The notes under the pieces are model-generated. The model made no database searches. It worked only from the letters and a program-made list of their open reading frames with translations, and was not told the origin of the DNA. A stretch of 64,000 bases of DNA from VAZQ01 sp963785745 (GTDB lineage: Bacteria; Pseudomonadota; Alphaproteobacteria; Rhizobiales; Xanthobacteraceae), in NCBI GenBank assembly GCA_963785745.1, contig CAWAWR010000029.1:62001-126000 (forward strand), read 5' to 3'. The stretch's first letter is position 1. Each line of letters opens with the position of its first letter. Shown here piece by piece: positions 54,113 to 63,652 of this stretch. A program made the translations under genes and the position numbers.

Positions 54113-54382
54113 TCAGGCGCGGAAGCGGTTCGGATAAAACAGCCGCGTCACCAGGATCAGGAAGCAGGCCCCGACAAGCCCGGAGATCAAGTAGCCGAGC
54201 CAGCCGGCTTGCACGCGGACGCCGAACTTGCCGAACAGCCATGCCGCCACCCCGGCTCCGATCATGCCCAGGATGATGTTCGCAAGCAGGCCCATGTTGC
54301 TGCCGGTGACCTTCTCGGCCAGCCACCCCGCAAATCCGCCAATGATGATGGCCGCGATCCAACCAATGCCAGCCTCTTCCAT
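54113..54382 (-). CDS. GlsB/YeaQ/YmgE family stress response membrane protein
   Basis: 89 residues with three membrane helices (AAIIIGGFAGWLAEKVTG, NIILGMIGAGVAAWLFG, LISGLVGACFLILVTRLF). The glycine-rich spacing is that of the transglycosylase-associated family. Convergent with the gene at 53561, 9 bases between stops. Confidence 0.9.
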   Translation of the reverse strand: MEEAGIGWIAAIIIGGFAGWLAEKVTGSNMGLLANIILGMIGAGVAAWLFGKFGVRVQAGWLGYLISGLVGACFLILVTRLFYPNRFRA

Positions 54383-54556
54383 CGCCGTCTCTCCTTGAGT
54401 GTGCCAACCGGACTAAAGCGATCGCGCGCGGAAAAGTTCCGCGTCCAGAATCGGCCTCGGGACGGCAGGATGGATGGGCGACAGGCGCCTGCACGCCGGC
54501 GCACGCTGGCGTCGAAGAGCGATGACGCCGGACGGCCACGCTCGGGTACGTATTCG

Positions 54557-54781
54557 TCAGAGCGGCTCGGATTGAAAGCTGTCCATTCTGGGCGCCTTGA
54601 TGCCAAAAGGCCGGTCATCGGACAAAGCGACGAGCGCCGCGAACGCGGCGTTGCCGACGCGCTCGAGGCCGCGCACGGATACTTTGTCTTCCGCCCGCAA
54701 TTGCAGCTCGAGACGCAGATAGAGCCAGGCCATGAAACTGACCGGAGCGCAGAGCGCCAGCACCAATGCGACGTAGAACAT
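54557..54781 (-). CDS. Small hypothetical membrane protein
   Basis: 74 residues. One N-terminal helix (VALVLALCAPVSFMAWLYL), then a basic/acidic tail (LRAEDKVSVRGLERVGNAA). No family recognised. It sits between other small membrane protein genes; support is coding-like sequence only. Confidence 0.45.
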   Translation of the reverse strand: MFYVALVLALCAPVSFMAWLYLRLELQLRAEDKVSVRGLERVGNAAFAALVALSDDRPFGIKAPRMDSFQSEPL

Positions 54782-55008
54782 CGTTCAACACTCAAACACT
54801 GGACGCGCGCAAAATTCTTCGCCGCCGGCACAGCGGTGGCGTTCGGTGAGCACGCGAGGTTGGAGTTGCGGTTAAATCTCTAGCTTAACGGCGGCGGGAG
54901 CCGCAATCGAAAGACTAATATTTGGTAAACAGCGCGAGCCGAACGCGGCCGCTCCGGCATCAGCACCAGCCTCGCATTCGGCCAGCGCACCGAGCCGGCG
55001 GGCGCTCG

Positions 55009-55491
55009 CTATTCCCAGCCAAAAAAGCCGTACGCCCACGATAGTGCTTCAATGGCGATGGTGTAGATCACGACACAAACGAGAGCGCCGATCACGAAGG
55101 CGTAGACTCTCTCGCGGTAGCCGCGCGTCTGATCCCACCAGCCCGGCGCCGGCACGCAGCGCAGAAAAATCTCAAATCGCCGCTTCTCCCATCGGGAGAA
55201 GTGCGTCGTATAGTCTTCGTCATGGAGCCACTGCGCCGTGCCGGAGCTGTCGAGCAGCATTTCCCGGTATTTGAATCGCTTCTGCGGATGCACGAGCAAC
55301 AGGCAGCCATCGTTCGACTTCGCGAAGTCGGGCCGGTAGCCCTTGCCGACCAACGCCCGCAGCCGCGCGAAGGTCTGCGTTCCGGCCGTCGCAATTTCGT
55401 CGACGGCCATGACGTCGGGCGCGTCGCGCAGCGGCGTTATGCCGGGCGCGTCGTGGATTGACCTTGGTTGTTCTTCGTTCCGTAAGCTCAT
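55009..55491 (-). CDS. Hypothetical protein with C-terminal membrane helix
   Basis: 160 residues starting MSLRNEEQPRSIHDAPGITP. A soluble part contains GTQTFARLRALVGKGYRPD and DYTTHFSRWEKRRFEIFLR; one helix near the C-terminus (VIGALVCVVIYTIAIEAL) anchors it. The frame extends far upstream, but only as antisense reading of the amidohydrolase gene. The function is unknown. Confidence 0.55.
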   Translation of the reverse strand: MSLRNEEQPRSIHDAPGITPLRDAPDVMAVDEIATAGTQTFARLRALVGKGYRPDFAKSNDGCLLLVHPQKRFKYREMLLDSSGTAQWLHDEDYTTHFSRWEKRRFEIFLRCVPAPGWWDQTRGYRERVYAFVIGALVCVVIYTIAIEALSWAYGFFGWE

Positions 55492-55675
55492 TTCGCCCCG
55501 TCCCACGCCCGCGCCTCGATACCGCAAAGCAAGTCTGGCAACTGATTGTGACGAGCCTGTTGCAATTTCGGCGTCCCGTGACACGACACGGCCACAATTG
55601 TTAACAGCCGCGAGGGTGACCGGTTCCGTCCGGGCATGCTGAATTGGCGCGGGCCGACGCGCCTCGGCGTCACCG

Positions 55676-56588
55676 TCAAAACCCGTGCAGCCGGGCCGGG
55701 TTGTCGACCAGGATTTTCTGAAATCAGCGCCCGGTCGTGGTCGGCGTAGCGGTAGAGCAGCTCCACCACCTCGCCATCGTTCATCATGCGCGGCTTGCGC
55801 CACTGCACATGCGGCCAGTCCGAGCCCCAGATCACGCGGTCGGGCGCGGCCTCGACGTAGGCACGCGCGATCGGGACCGCGTCGTCCCAGTCCGAATCCA
55901 TAGCCGAGAGCCGGTTGCCGTTCGAGAGCATCACCCACCAGTTGGGATCGTGCTTGAGGCGATCGACCAGCCAGCGGCAGGCCGGATCGGCGGCCCCAAG
56001 CGCCGGATCGGGATAGCCGAGATGGTCGACCACCAGCGGGATGTCGCGGATCGTCTTCAGCCGTTCGGCATTTTCCATCAGCGTGCCGCGAAGGAAATGC
56101 AGCCGCAGATGCCATCCTAGCCCACGCACGCGATCCGCCGTCCGCAGCACGGTGTCGAAGCTCAGCGGCCGCGGCAGGTCGTGACGAAAGCCGAAGCGCA
56201 CGCCGCACGCGCCGAGCGCGTGAAGATTCTCGATCTCCTTGTCGCTCGTTGAGTCGTCGACACGAGCGATGAGGCGGACGTGGCTGCGGTCCGGCAGGGA
56301 TTCGAGCACGTCGACGGCGAGCCGGTGGTCCGGACCGTAGAGCGTCGAATGCACGATCACGAAGCGCTCGAAGCCGAGCGTCTTCTCGACGACGCAGAGG
56401 TCCTCGAAGCTTGCAGACGGCGGGATGTAGGCAGCGCCGGGCTGCGTCGGATAGCGCGCGATGTCGCCGAAGATGTGCGCCTGGCAGTCGCATGCTTTGG
56501 GCGGCGGCAGCGGTGAAGGCGGGCGAACAGCCCTCTCCCATTCCGGAAACCGCTTCGGCGCCGCATCGGGTTCAGCGGAAGAATTCAT
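55676..56588 (-). CDS. Amidohydrolase 2 family protein, 2-pyrone-4,6-dicarboxylate lactonase-like (one frame break at 55721-55723)
   Basis: About 304 residues. CDCQAHIFGDIARYP carries the first metal/active-site histidines, followed by DRSHVRLIARVDD, HLRLHFLRG, VVDHLGYPD and the late WGSDWPHV, as in LigI and related hydrolases of aromatic degradation. Near the C-terminus an extra A shifts the frame; the true end reads QKILVDNPARLHGF and stops at 55676. The ATG at 56588 overlaps the ABC binding protein gene by 17 bases, so they form one transcript. Probable hydrolysis of a lactone from ring-cleavage products. Confidence 0.8.
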
Positions 56589-57606
56589 TGAAGACAAGAT
56601 TCCACTTCGGCATTTTGTCTTCGGTTTCTTCCGGCGTGAAGAAATGCGCGCGGAATTTTCCTTCCGACGGCTTCAGCGTCGGCACGGTCGCCGGCACATC
56701 GGGATGCGCCGGGATATAGTCGGCCTTCGCGAACACCTCCTGCCCTTCGCGCGAGATGATGAAGTCCATCAAGAGCTTCGCGGCGTTGGGATGCGGCGCC
56801 TTGGCGAGCACCGAGAGGGTCGAGAGCGTGACGGTCGCGGGCTCCATCGGAATCCAGTCGACAGGCGCGCCTTTCTTGGCGCTGATCACCGCATGGTGGT
56901 TGAAGATCTGCAGCGCCAGCGAATATTCGCCGGCGATCGTCTGATCGAGAACCTCGCGCGCGGAGCCCCGCAGGTTGGCGATCTTCTGTTTGCCCAGTTC
57001 GCGCAGGAAGGCCATGCCCTTCTCCTGACCCATCTCGGTCAGCACGGTGCCGATGAAGCCGCCGGCGCCGGACGAGGTCGGAAAGCCGTTCCACGCCATC
57101 TTGCCGCGCAGCGATGGGTTGAGCAGGTCGGCCAGCGTGCGCGGCTCCTTGCCGCGCGGGATCAGCGACGTGTTGTAGCCCGGCGTGATCACGAACAGGT
57201 TGTTGGCGATCCAATAGCCCTGCGGGTCCTTCACCTGGGCCGGATAGTCTTTGGCCGCGTCCGGCAGCCATTGCAGCACATGGCCTTCGGCCTTCAGCGG
57301 CACCACCGTGGTGGTACCGTCGAAGATGTCGGCCTGCAGGCGGCCGGCCTTGGCCTCGTTGAGGATCTTCACCGCGGTTTCGGTGGCATTGGCGCGGATC
57401 GCACGCACCTTGATGCCGGGATACTTCTTCTCGAAGGCGGCGGTGACCGGACGGACGAGCTGGCTGATGATCTGGGTCGTGTACCAGACCACCTCGCCTT
57501 CTTTCCTGGCCGCCGCGATCAGCGCCGGATCGGCGGCGGAAAGCGGACCGGCCGTCGCCAGCCATGCCGCGATTCCAAGCGCCGCACCTGTCCTCCACCC
57601 GAGCAT
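56572..57606 (-). CDS. ABC transporter extracellular solute-binding protein (family 1, iron/polyamine type)
   Basis: 344 residues, signal peptide ending near GPLSAAD. The mature part EGEVVWYTTQIISQLVRPVT and YPGIKVRAIRANATETAVK match the FbpA/PotD-like family that serves fused permeases such as the one at 48144. It is translationally linked to the downstream amidohydrolase, which suggests the ligand is an organic acid rather than iron. Confidence 0.85.
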   Translation of the reverse strand: MLGWRTGAALGIAAWLATAGPLSAADPALIAAARKEGEVVWYTTQIISQLVRPVTAAFEKKYPGIKVRAIRANATETAVKILNEAKAGRLQADIFDGTTTVVPLKAEGHVLQWLPDAAKDYPAQVKDPQGYWIANNLFVITPGYNTSLIPRGKEPRTLADLLNPSLRGKMAWNGFPTSSGAGGFIGTVLTEMGQEKGMAFLRELGKQKIANLRGSAREVLDQTIAGEYSLALQIFNHHAVISAKKGAPVDWIPMEPATVTLSTLSVLAKAPHPNAAKLLMDFIISREGQEVFAKADYIPAHPDVPATVPTLKPSEGKFRAHFFTPEETEDKMPKWNLVFNEFFR

Positions 57607-57818
57607 GGTTGTCTCCCCGGCCTCGTGCCTTCGTTTGCGGCAATCCTCGCACGCGCCATCATCGGCTTGAATAGGCGATCAGGACATCCCTAGCACGCAC
57701 TGGCAGCCAGGTTCCGGCGACCACGGCGGACTAAACTATTGATGCGGTGCGGGATTCTTCACAATCGCGACATCATCCCACCGCCACCACAAAATTGTTG
57801 TTTCGCATTAGAACATTC

Positions 57819-57833
57819 ACAAGCTAGGCTTGT
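57819..57833. promoter_or_regulatory. Inverted repeat upstream of the molybdenum oxidoreductase operon
   Basis: ACAAGC-TAG-GCTTGT, a perfect 6-3-6 inverted repeat 55 bases before the 57888 start, within the AT-richer control region 57740-57840. A candidate operator. Confidence 0.4.
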
Positions 57834-57887
57834 CGTTAGCGCGCGCCGAGGCAACAACCGCGCAACTTTCCCACGGGAGGATCTTCA

Positions 57888-58337
57888 ATGATCTCACTGA
57901 CGATCAATGGCCAATCGCACAACGTCGACGTCGAGCCCGATACACCACTGTTGTGGGCGATCCGGGAGAACGTCGGCCTGACTGGAACCAAATATGGCTG
58001 CGGCGTCGCACAATGCGGCTCCTGCACCGTGCACATCGACGGCGTCGCCATGCGCTCGTGCTCGCTGCCCGTGAGCGCCGCCGCCGGCAAGCGCATCACG
58101 ACCATCGAAGGGCTCGCCGAGAACGGCGTGCTGACCAAGGTGCAGCAGGCCTGGCTCGCCAATGAAGTGCCGCAGTGCGGATACTGCCAGAGCGGCATGA
58201 TCATGGCGGTCGCGGCACTGCTCAAGGACAAGCCGAAACCCACCGACGCCGACATCAACGACGCAATCACCAACATCTGTCGTTGCGGCACCTTCCAGCA
58301 AGTACGCGCGGCGATCCACGCCGCCGCGAACGCGTAA
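57888..58337 (+). CDS. 2Fe-2S subunit of a molybdenum hydroxylase (isoquinoline 1-oxidoreductase alpha-like), copy 1
   Basis: 149 residues. The first iron-sulfur cluster uses YGCGVAQCGSC plus the later cysteine in MRSCSLPV; the second uses CGYCQSGMIM and ICRCGTF. It passes electrons from the molybdenum subunit. GGGAGG before the ATG. It is 13 bases before the large subunit gene. Confidence 0.92.
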   Translation: MISLTINGQSHNVDVEPDTPLLWAIRENVGLTGTKYGCGVAQCGSCTVHIDGVAMRSCSLPVSAAAGKRITTIEGLAENGVLTKVQQAWLANEVPQCGYCQSGMIMAVAALLKDKPKPTDADINDAITNICRCGTFQQVRAAIHAAANA

Positions 58338-58350
58338 GAGGGAGGGATCC

Positions 58351-60525
58351 ATGAACTACGTCCCGAAGATCGATCGCCGCTCCTTCGTCATCGGCACCGC
58401 CGCGGCCGGCGCCGGCTTCTCGCTCGGCATGACGCTGCCGTTTGGCGCCGCCTACGCGCAAGGCACGCCCGAGCTCAATGCCTGGGTGGTGGTGAAGCCC
58501 GACGACACCGTCGTCGTCCGCTTCGCCCGTTCCGAGATGGGCCAGGGCGCGCTCACCGGGCTGTCCCAGCTCGTCGCCGAAGAACTTGAATGCGACTGGT
58601 CCAAGGTCACGTGGGAATATGTCGACCCACGCGAGAACATCAGACGCAAGCGCATCTTCGGCAACTTCAACTCCACCGGCTCGAATGCCATCCGCCAGTC
58701 GCACGATTATGTGCGGCGGGGCGGCGCAGCCGCGCGGCAGATGCTGATCCAGGCGGCGGCCGCCGAATGGAAGGTGCCGGCGGCGGAGTGCGCGGCGTCG
58801 AACAGCACGATCACGCACACACCGTCGGGCCGCAAGACCACCTACGGCAAGGTCGTCAACGCGGCGGTGAAGATCGAGCCGCCGGATCCGAAGAGCCTCA
58901 CGCTCAAGGACCCGAAGGTCTGGAAGATCGCGGGCAAGCCGGTCGCGCGGCTTGACACCATGGACAAGCTGACCGGCAAGCAGAAGTACTCGGCCGACAC
59001 GCAGCTTCCCGGCATGCTCAATGCCGCGATCAAGGCCTGCCCGGTGCGCGGCGGGAAGCTCGTGAGCTTCGACGCCGCCAAGGTCAAGGGCATGAAGGGC
59101 GTAAAGAACGTCCTCGATGTCGGCGGCAACGCGGTCGCGGTGGTGGCCGACACCTGGTGGCACGCCAAGACTGCGCTCGATGCGCTGCCCGTGGTCTGGG
59201 ACGAAGGCCCCGGCGCCAAGGCGTCGAGCGAGACGATCGCCGCTTTCCTGAAGGAAGGCCTCGATGCGGAGACGCCATTCGTCGGCAACAGAGCCGGCGA
59301 CATCAACGCCGCGCTTTCCGGCGCTGCGAAGAAGGTCGAGGCGGTCTACGCCTATCCCTACCAGAACCACGCCTGCATGGAGCCGCTGAACGCCACCGCG
59401 CGCTACACGGCCGACAAATGCGAGGTCTGGACCTCGACGCAGAACGCCGAAGCGGTGCTCGCTGCCGCGGTCGAGGCGTCGGGCCTGCCGTTCAACAATG
59501 TGGAGGTCACCGTGGTCACCGCCGGCGGTGGCTTCGGCCGGCGCGCCCGCACCGACTACGTCACGCAGGCAGTGCAGATCGCCAGGCAGATGCCGGGCGT
59601 GCCGATCAAGCTCCTGTGGTCGCGCGAAGAGGACATGACCCAGGGCACCTACCATCCGATCACGATGTGCAAGCTCACGGCGGCGCTCGACAAGGACAAC
59701 AACATGACCGGGCTGCGCGTGCGCATCTCCGGGCAGTCGATCCTCGCCGGCATCGCGCCAGACCGGCTCGATAAAGGCCGCGATCCCGCGACCTTCCAGG
59801 GACTCAACGCCGGCGGGACGGAAGGCCAGATCGGCTACGACATCCCGAACATCCTGATCGACCACGCAATGCGCAATCCGCACCTGACGCCAGGTTTCTG
59901 GCGTGGCGTGAACAACAACCAGAACGCCATCTATCTCGAGTGCTTCATCGACGAGGTGGCGCATGCGGCCGGGCAGGACCCGCTCGAATTCCGCCGCAAG
60001 ATGATGGCGAAGCACCCGAAGCACCTGGCCGTGCTCAACGCCGCCGCCGAGAAGGCGGAATATGGCAAGCCACTGCCGAAGGGCGTATTCCGCGGCATCT
60101 CGCAACAGATGGGCTACGGCAGCTACGTCGCCGCCGTCGCCGAGGTCTCGGTGTCGAGCGATGGCCTGCTCACCATCCATCGCATCGTCGGCGCCACCGA
60201 CCCCGGCCACGTCGCCAACCCGATGCTGGTAGAGCGGCAGATCTCCGGCTCGTTCGTGTACGGCCTGTCGGCGATCCTCTACGGCGGCTGCACGGTGAAG
60301 GACGGCCGCGTCGAGCAGACCAACTTCCACAACTACAACTCGATGCGGATGGCCGCGATGCCGAAGGTGGAAACGGTGCTGGTGCCGTCCGGCGGGTTCT
60401 GGGGCGGCGTCGGCGAACCGACCATCTTCGTGGCGGCGCCCGCCGTGCTCAACGCGATCTTCGCGGCGACCGGCAAGCGTATCCGCTCGTTCCCGCTGAA
60501 AGATCAGGGCCTACGAACCGCCTAG
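58351..60525 (+). CDS. Molybdenum-binding large subunit (isoquinoline 1-oxidoreductase beta-like), copy 1
   Basis: 724 residues with an N-terminal Tat signal (DRRSFVIGTAAAGAGFS, ending AAYAQ), so the enzyme works in the periplasm. Cofactor and active-site segments: SEMGQGALTG, GGGFGRRARTDYV, HACMEPLNA and the catalytic-Glu region GGFWGGVGEPTIF. The family hydroxylates N-heterocycles or oxidises aldehydes using water oxygen. A ribosome site GAGGGAGGG precedes the ATG. The intact homologue here validates the frame repair of copy 2. Confidence 0.92.
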   Translation: MNYVPKIDRRSFVIGTAAAGAGFSLGMTLPFGAAYAQGTPELNAWVVVKPDDTVVVRFARSEMGQGALTGLSQLVAEELECDWSKVTWEYVDPRENIRRKRIFGNFNSTGSNAIRQSHDYVRRGGAAARQMLIQAAAAEWKVPAAECAASNSTITHTPSGRKTTYGKVVNAAVKIEPPDPKSLTLKDPKVWKIAGKPVARLDTMDKLTGKQKYSADTQLPGMLNAAIKACPVRGGKLVSFDAAKVKGMKGVKNVLDVGGNAVAVVADTWWHAKTALDALPVVWDEGPGAKASSETIAAFLKEGLDAETPFVGNRAGDINAALSGAAKKVEAVYAYPYQNHACMEPLNATARYTADKCEVWTSTQNAEAVLAAAVEASGLPFNNVEVTVVTAGGGFGRRARTDYVTQAVQIARQMPGVPIKLLWSREEDMTQGTYHPITMCKLTAALDKDNNMTGLRVRISGQSILAGIAPDRLDKGRDPATFQGLNAGGTEGQIGYDIPNILIDHAMRNPHLTPGFWRGVNNNQNAIYLECFIDEVAHAAGQDPLEFRRKMMAKHPKHLAVLNAAAEKAEYGKPLPKGVFRGISQQMGYGSYVAAVAEVSVSSDGLLTIHRIVGATDPGHVANPMLVERQISGSFVYGLSAILYGGCTVKDGRVEQTNFHNYNSMRMAAMPKVETVLVPSGGFWGGVGEPTIFVAAPAVLNAIFAATGKRIRSFPLKDQGLRTA

Positions 60526-60545
60526 CGACTGCTCAAGGAACTGGG

Positions 60546-60577
60546 GCGGCGGCCGAAAGGCCGCCGCTTCTGCATTT
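60546..60577 (+). terminator. Terminator after the first molybdenum enzyme pair
   Basis: 9-bp stem GCGGCGGCC (60546-60554) with GGCCGCCGC (60559-60567), GAAA tetraloop, then TTCTGCATTTT. Confidence 0.75.
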
Positions 60578-60682
60578 TGAGGGCAGCGAAGGCTGCTGCC
60601 GCCTGCATTGTTGACTTGAAATCGTCACCTTGCCGTTCGAGTCTCCGGTCCGGCTGCTTCGGCGCGCTCAAGGGGACGCCGC

Positions 60683-61133
60683 ATGGCGCGTATCACCGTC
60701 AACGGTCGCCTGCACGATGTCGACGTCGATCCCGACACCCCGCTGTTGTGGGTGTTGCGGGACACGCTCGGCATGGGCGGCACGAAATACGGCTGCGGCA
60801 TCGCGCAGTGCGGCGCCTGCACGGTCCATCTCGACGGCGTCGCCATCCGCTCCTGCGCGCTGCCAGTCGGCGCGGTCGAGGGCAAGGCCATCACCACCAT
60901 CGAGGGCCTCGCGCCCAACGGCTTGCTGCACCGGGTGCAGCAGGCCTGGATCGACGCACGACGTTCCGCAATGCGGCTATTGCCAGAGCGGCATGATCAT
61001 GGCGGTCGCGGCGCTCCTGAAAGCGACGCCGAACCCGACCGACGTCGAGATCGATGCGGCGATCACCAATATTTGCCGTTGCGGCACCTATCAGCGCGTG
61101 CGCGCGGCGATCCACGCGGCGGCGAATGCATGA
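60683..61133 (+). CDS. 2Fe-2S subunit of a molybdenum hydroxylase, copy 2 (one frame break near 60959)
   Basis: About 149 residues. YGCGIAQCGAC and the cysteine in IRSCALPVG form the first cluster. After WIDA the frame shifts by one base (extra C), and the true sequence reads DVPQCGYCQSGMIMAVAALL then ICRCGTYQRV, the second cluster. The span is 3n+1. Its stop overlaps the start of the next gene. Confidence 0.85.
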
Positions 61134-63305
61134 CGGAGCCGGCGATGACAGCCGCCGGGGGCATCGATCGCCGCGAATTCCTGGTCAGCGTCGCAGCTGC
61201 CGCCGGCGGGCTCGCGCTCGGATTCGACGTGCCGCTTGGCGCGCAGGCGGCCGGCGGCGCGCCGGAGATCACCGCCTGGATCGTGATCCAGGGCGACGAC
61301 ACCGTGATCATCCGCGTGGCGCGTTCGGAAATGGGACAAGGCACGCTCACCGCGCTGCCGATGCTGGTCGCGGAAGAGCTCGAATGCGACTGGAGCAAGG
61401 TGCGAACCGAGTTCCCGCGTCCCGACGAGAACCTCCGGCGCAATCGCATCTGGGGCGACTTCTCGACCGGCGGCAGCCGCAGCATCCGCAATTCCCAGGA
61501 GCCGCTGCGCAGAGCGGGCGCGACGGCGCGCGAGATGCTGATCGCCGCCGCCGCCGCGCAATGGGGCGTCGCGGCGTCGGAGTGCCGCGCCGCGAACAGC
61601 GTCATCACCCATGCGCCGAGCGGCCGCACCGTCACGTTCGGCGCCGTTGCGCTAGCCGCGGCGAAGATCGCGCCGCCGAAGGACGTCACGCTCAAACATG
61701 CGAAAGACTGGCGTCTCATCGGCAAGCCGACCCGCCGGCTCGACGTCACCGCCAAGGTGACCGGCCAGCCGATCTACGGCATCGACGTGCGCGTCCCCGG
61801 CATGCTCTACGCGGCGCTCGCGCAGTGCCCGGTGTTCAAGGGCACGCTGAAATCGGCCGATGACGCGAAGATCGCCGGCATGAAGGGCGTCCGCCAGGTC
61901 GTGAAGCTCAAGGACGCGGTCGCGGTGGTCGCGGATAGCTGGTGGCAGGCGAAAAAAGCGCTCGACGCGCTTTCGATCGAATGGGACGCCGGCGACAGCG
62001 GAACGATCTCCAGCGCCAGCATCCGCGACTTCCTGCTCGGCGGACTGACCGCCGACAACGCCGGCGTCGGCCGCGCGCAGGGCAATCTCGCGGAGGGATT
62101 CGCGAGCGCGACCACGACGCGTCGAGGCCGACTATTCGGTGCCGTTCCTCGCGCACGCGACATTGGAACCGCAGAATTGCACCGCGCACGTCACCGGCGA
62201 CACCGCCGAAATCTGGGCGCCGACCCAGAACGGCGAAGCCGCGATGGCGTCGGCGGCGCATGCGCTCGGCATCCGGCCGCAGAACGTGACGGTGCACAAG
62301 ACCATGCTCGGCGGCGGCTTCGGCCGGCGCGGCGCCACGCAGGATTTCGTCCCGCCGGCGGTTCTCATCGCCAAGGAGGTCGGCCGTCCGGTCAAGGTCG
62401 TGTGGTCGCGCGAGGAGGACATCGGGCACGACTACTACCGGCCGGTCGCGATGGCGCGGATGTCGGCCGGGCTCGACGCCAGCGGAATGCCGCAGGCCTG
62501 GCACGTCCGCATGACCGGCAATTCGATCTGGGGCACGTTGATGCCGTCGACCGTGCGCGACGGCGTCGACAGGCAGTTCCAGGAAGGCTTCCTGGCCGAC
62601 ATGCCCTACGACATCCCGAACTATCTCGCCGACTATGCGATCCGGAACACCCATGTCCCGGTCGGGTTCTGGCGCTGCGTGAACCACACGCAGAACTGCT
62701 TCTTCAAGGAAAGTTTCATCGACGAGATGGCGCACGCAGCCGGCAGCGATCCGCTGGAATATCGGCGGCAGTTGATCGGCAGGCACAGGCATGCGGAGAA
62801 ATTCCTCGGCGTGCTCAACGCCGCTGCCGAGCGCGCCGGCTGGACGACCCCGCTGCCGCCGCACACCTTCCGCGGCATCGCGCTGAACGAGGCCTACAAC
62901 ACCTTCGTTGCCGCGGTCGCCGAAGTCACGGTTGCTGCCGACGGCGCGGTGCGCATGCACCGGATCGTCGTCGCGCTCGACCCCGGCACAGTCGTCAACC
63001 CGCTGACCGCCGAGATGCAGACCGAAAGCGCCGTCGTCTTCGGCCTGACGGCGGCGCTCTATGGCGAGATCACCATCAAGGACGGGCGGGTGGAGCAGTC
63101 GAATTTCAACGAATACCGCATGCTTCGCATGGCCGAGATGCCCAGGGTGGAGACCGTGCTGATGCCGTCAGGCGGATTCTGGGGCGGTTGCGGCGAACCC
63201 CCCGTTGCGGTCGTCGCGCCGGCGTTGTGCAATGCCATCTTCGCGGCGACCGGCAAGCGCATCCGGTCGCTGCCTTTGAAGAACCACGACCTGAGAAGGG
63301 CCTAG
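61130..63305 (+). CDS. Molybdenum-binding large subunit, copy 2 (one frame break near 62118)
   Basis: About 724 residues. The N-terminus MTEPAMTAAGGIDRREFLVS is a Tat signal. SEMGQGTLTALPM, GGGFGRRGATQDFV, HATLEPQN and GGFWGGCGEPPVAVV match copy 1 in order. After EGFASATTT the frame is shifted by one base and continues VEADYSVPFLAHATLEPQN. The span is 3n+1. The start overlaps the 2Fe-2S stop by 4 bases (ATGA), and an internal ATG at 61145 is a possible alternative. Tandem paralogue of 58351 with different substrate loops, so probably a second substrate. Confidence 0.87.
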
Positions 63306-63347
63306 GCTGCGTCAGACGGCCATGCCCTTCGCGTTCGGGAGGAAGCC

Positions 63348-63647
63348 ATGAGACGTATTGATTGTTTTGCAGCGCTCGCCGTCCTTTGCCTGTCGCCAAG
63401 TGCAGCGTCCGCCATCGACGTCGCGCCCGCGGGCGCCGCGGCTTGCTCGGGCTGCCACCCGGCCAGCCGCGCGGTGGAGACGCCGTTCACGAGGCTCGCC
63501 GGACGCAATCCCGCCGACATCCTGACCGCGATGCAGGAATTCCGGAGCGGGCAGCGGCCCGGAACGGTCATGGACCGCATCGCCAAGGGTTTCACCGACG
63601 ACGAGATCAAGGCCATCGCGGCCTGGTACGCAGCGCAGAAGGATTGA
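63348..63647 (+). CDS. Periplasmic class I cytochrome c
   Basis: 99 residues. Signal peptide (about 22 residues, ending SAASA), one heme motif CSGCH and a later methionine in TAMQEFRSGQRPGTVMDR as distal ligand. It resembles the small cytochrome of flavocytochrome c sulfide dehydrogenase. GGGAGG precedes the ATG. It is 42 bases after the molybdenum subunit and 5 bases before the flavoprotein, so all are likely one operon and it may take electrons from either enzyme. Confidence 0.85.
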   Translation: MRRIDCFAALAVLCLSPSAASAIDVAPAGAAACSGCHPASRAVETPFTRLAGRNPADILTAMQEFRSGQRPGTVMDRIAKGFTDDEIKAIAAWYAAQKD

Positions 63648-63652
63648 CCGTC

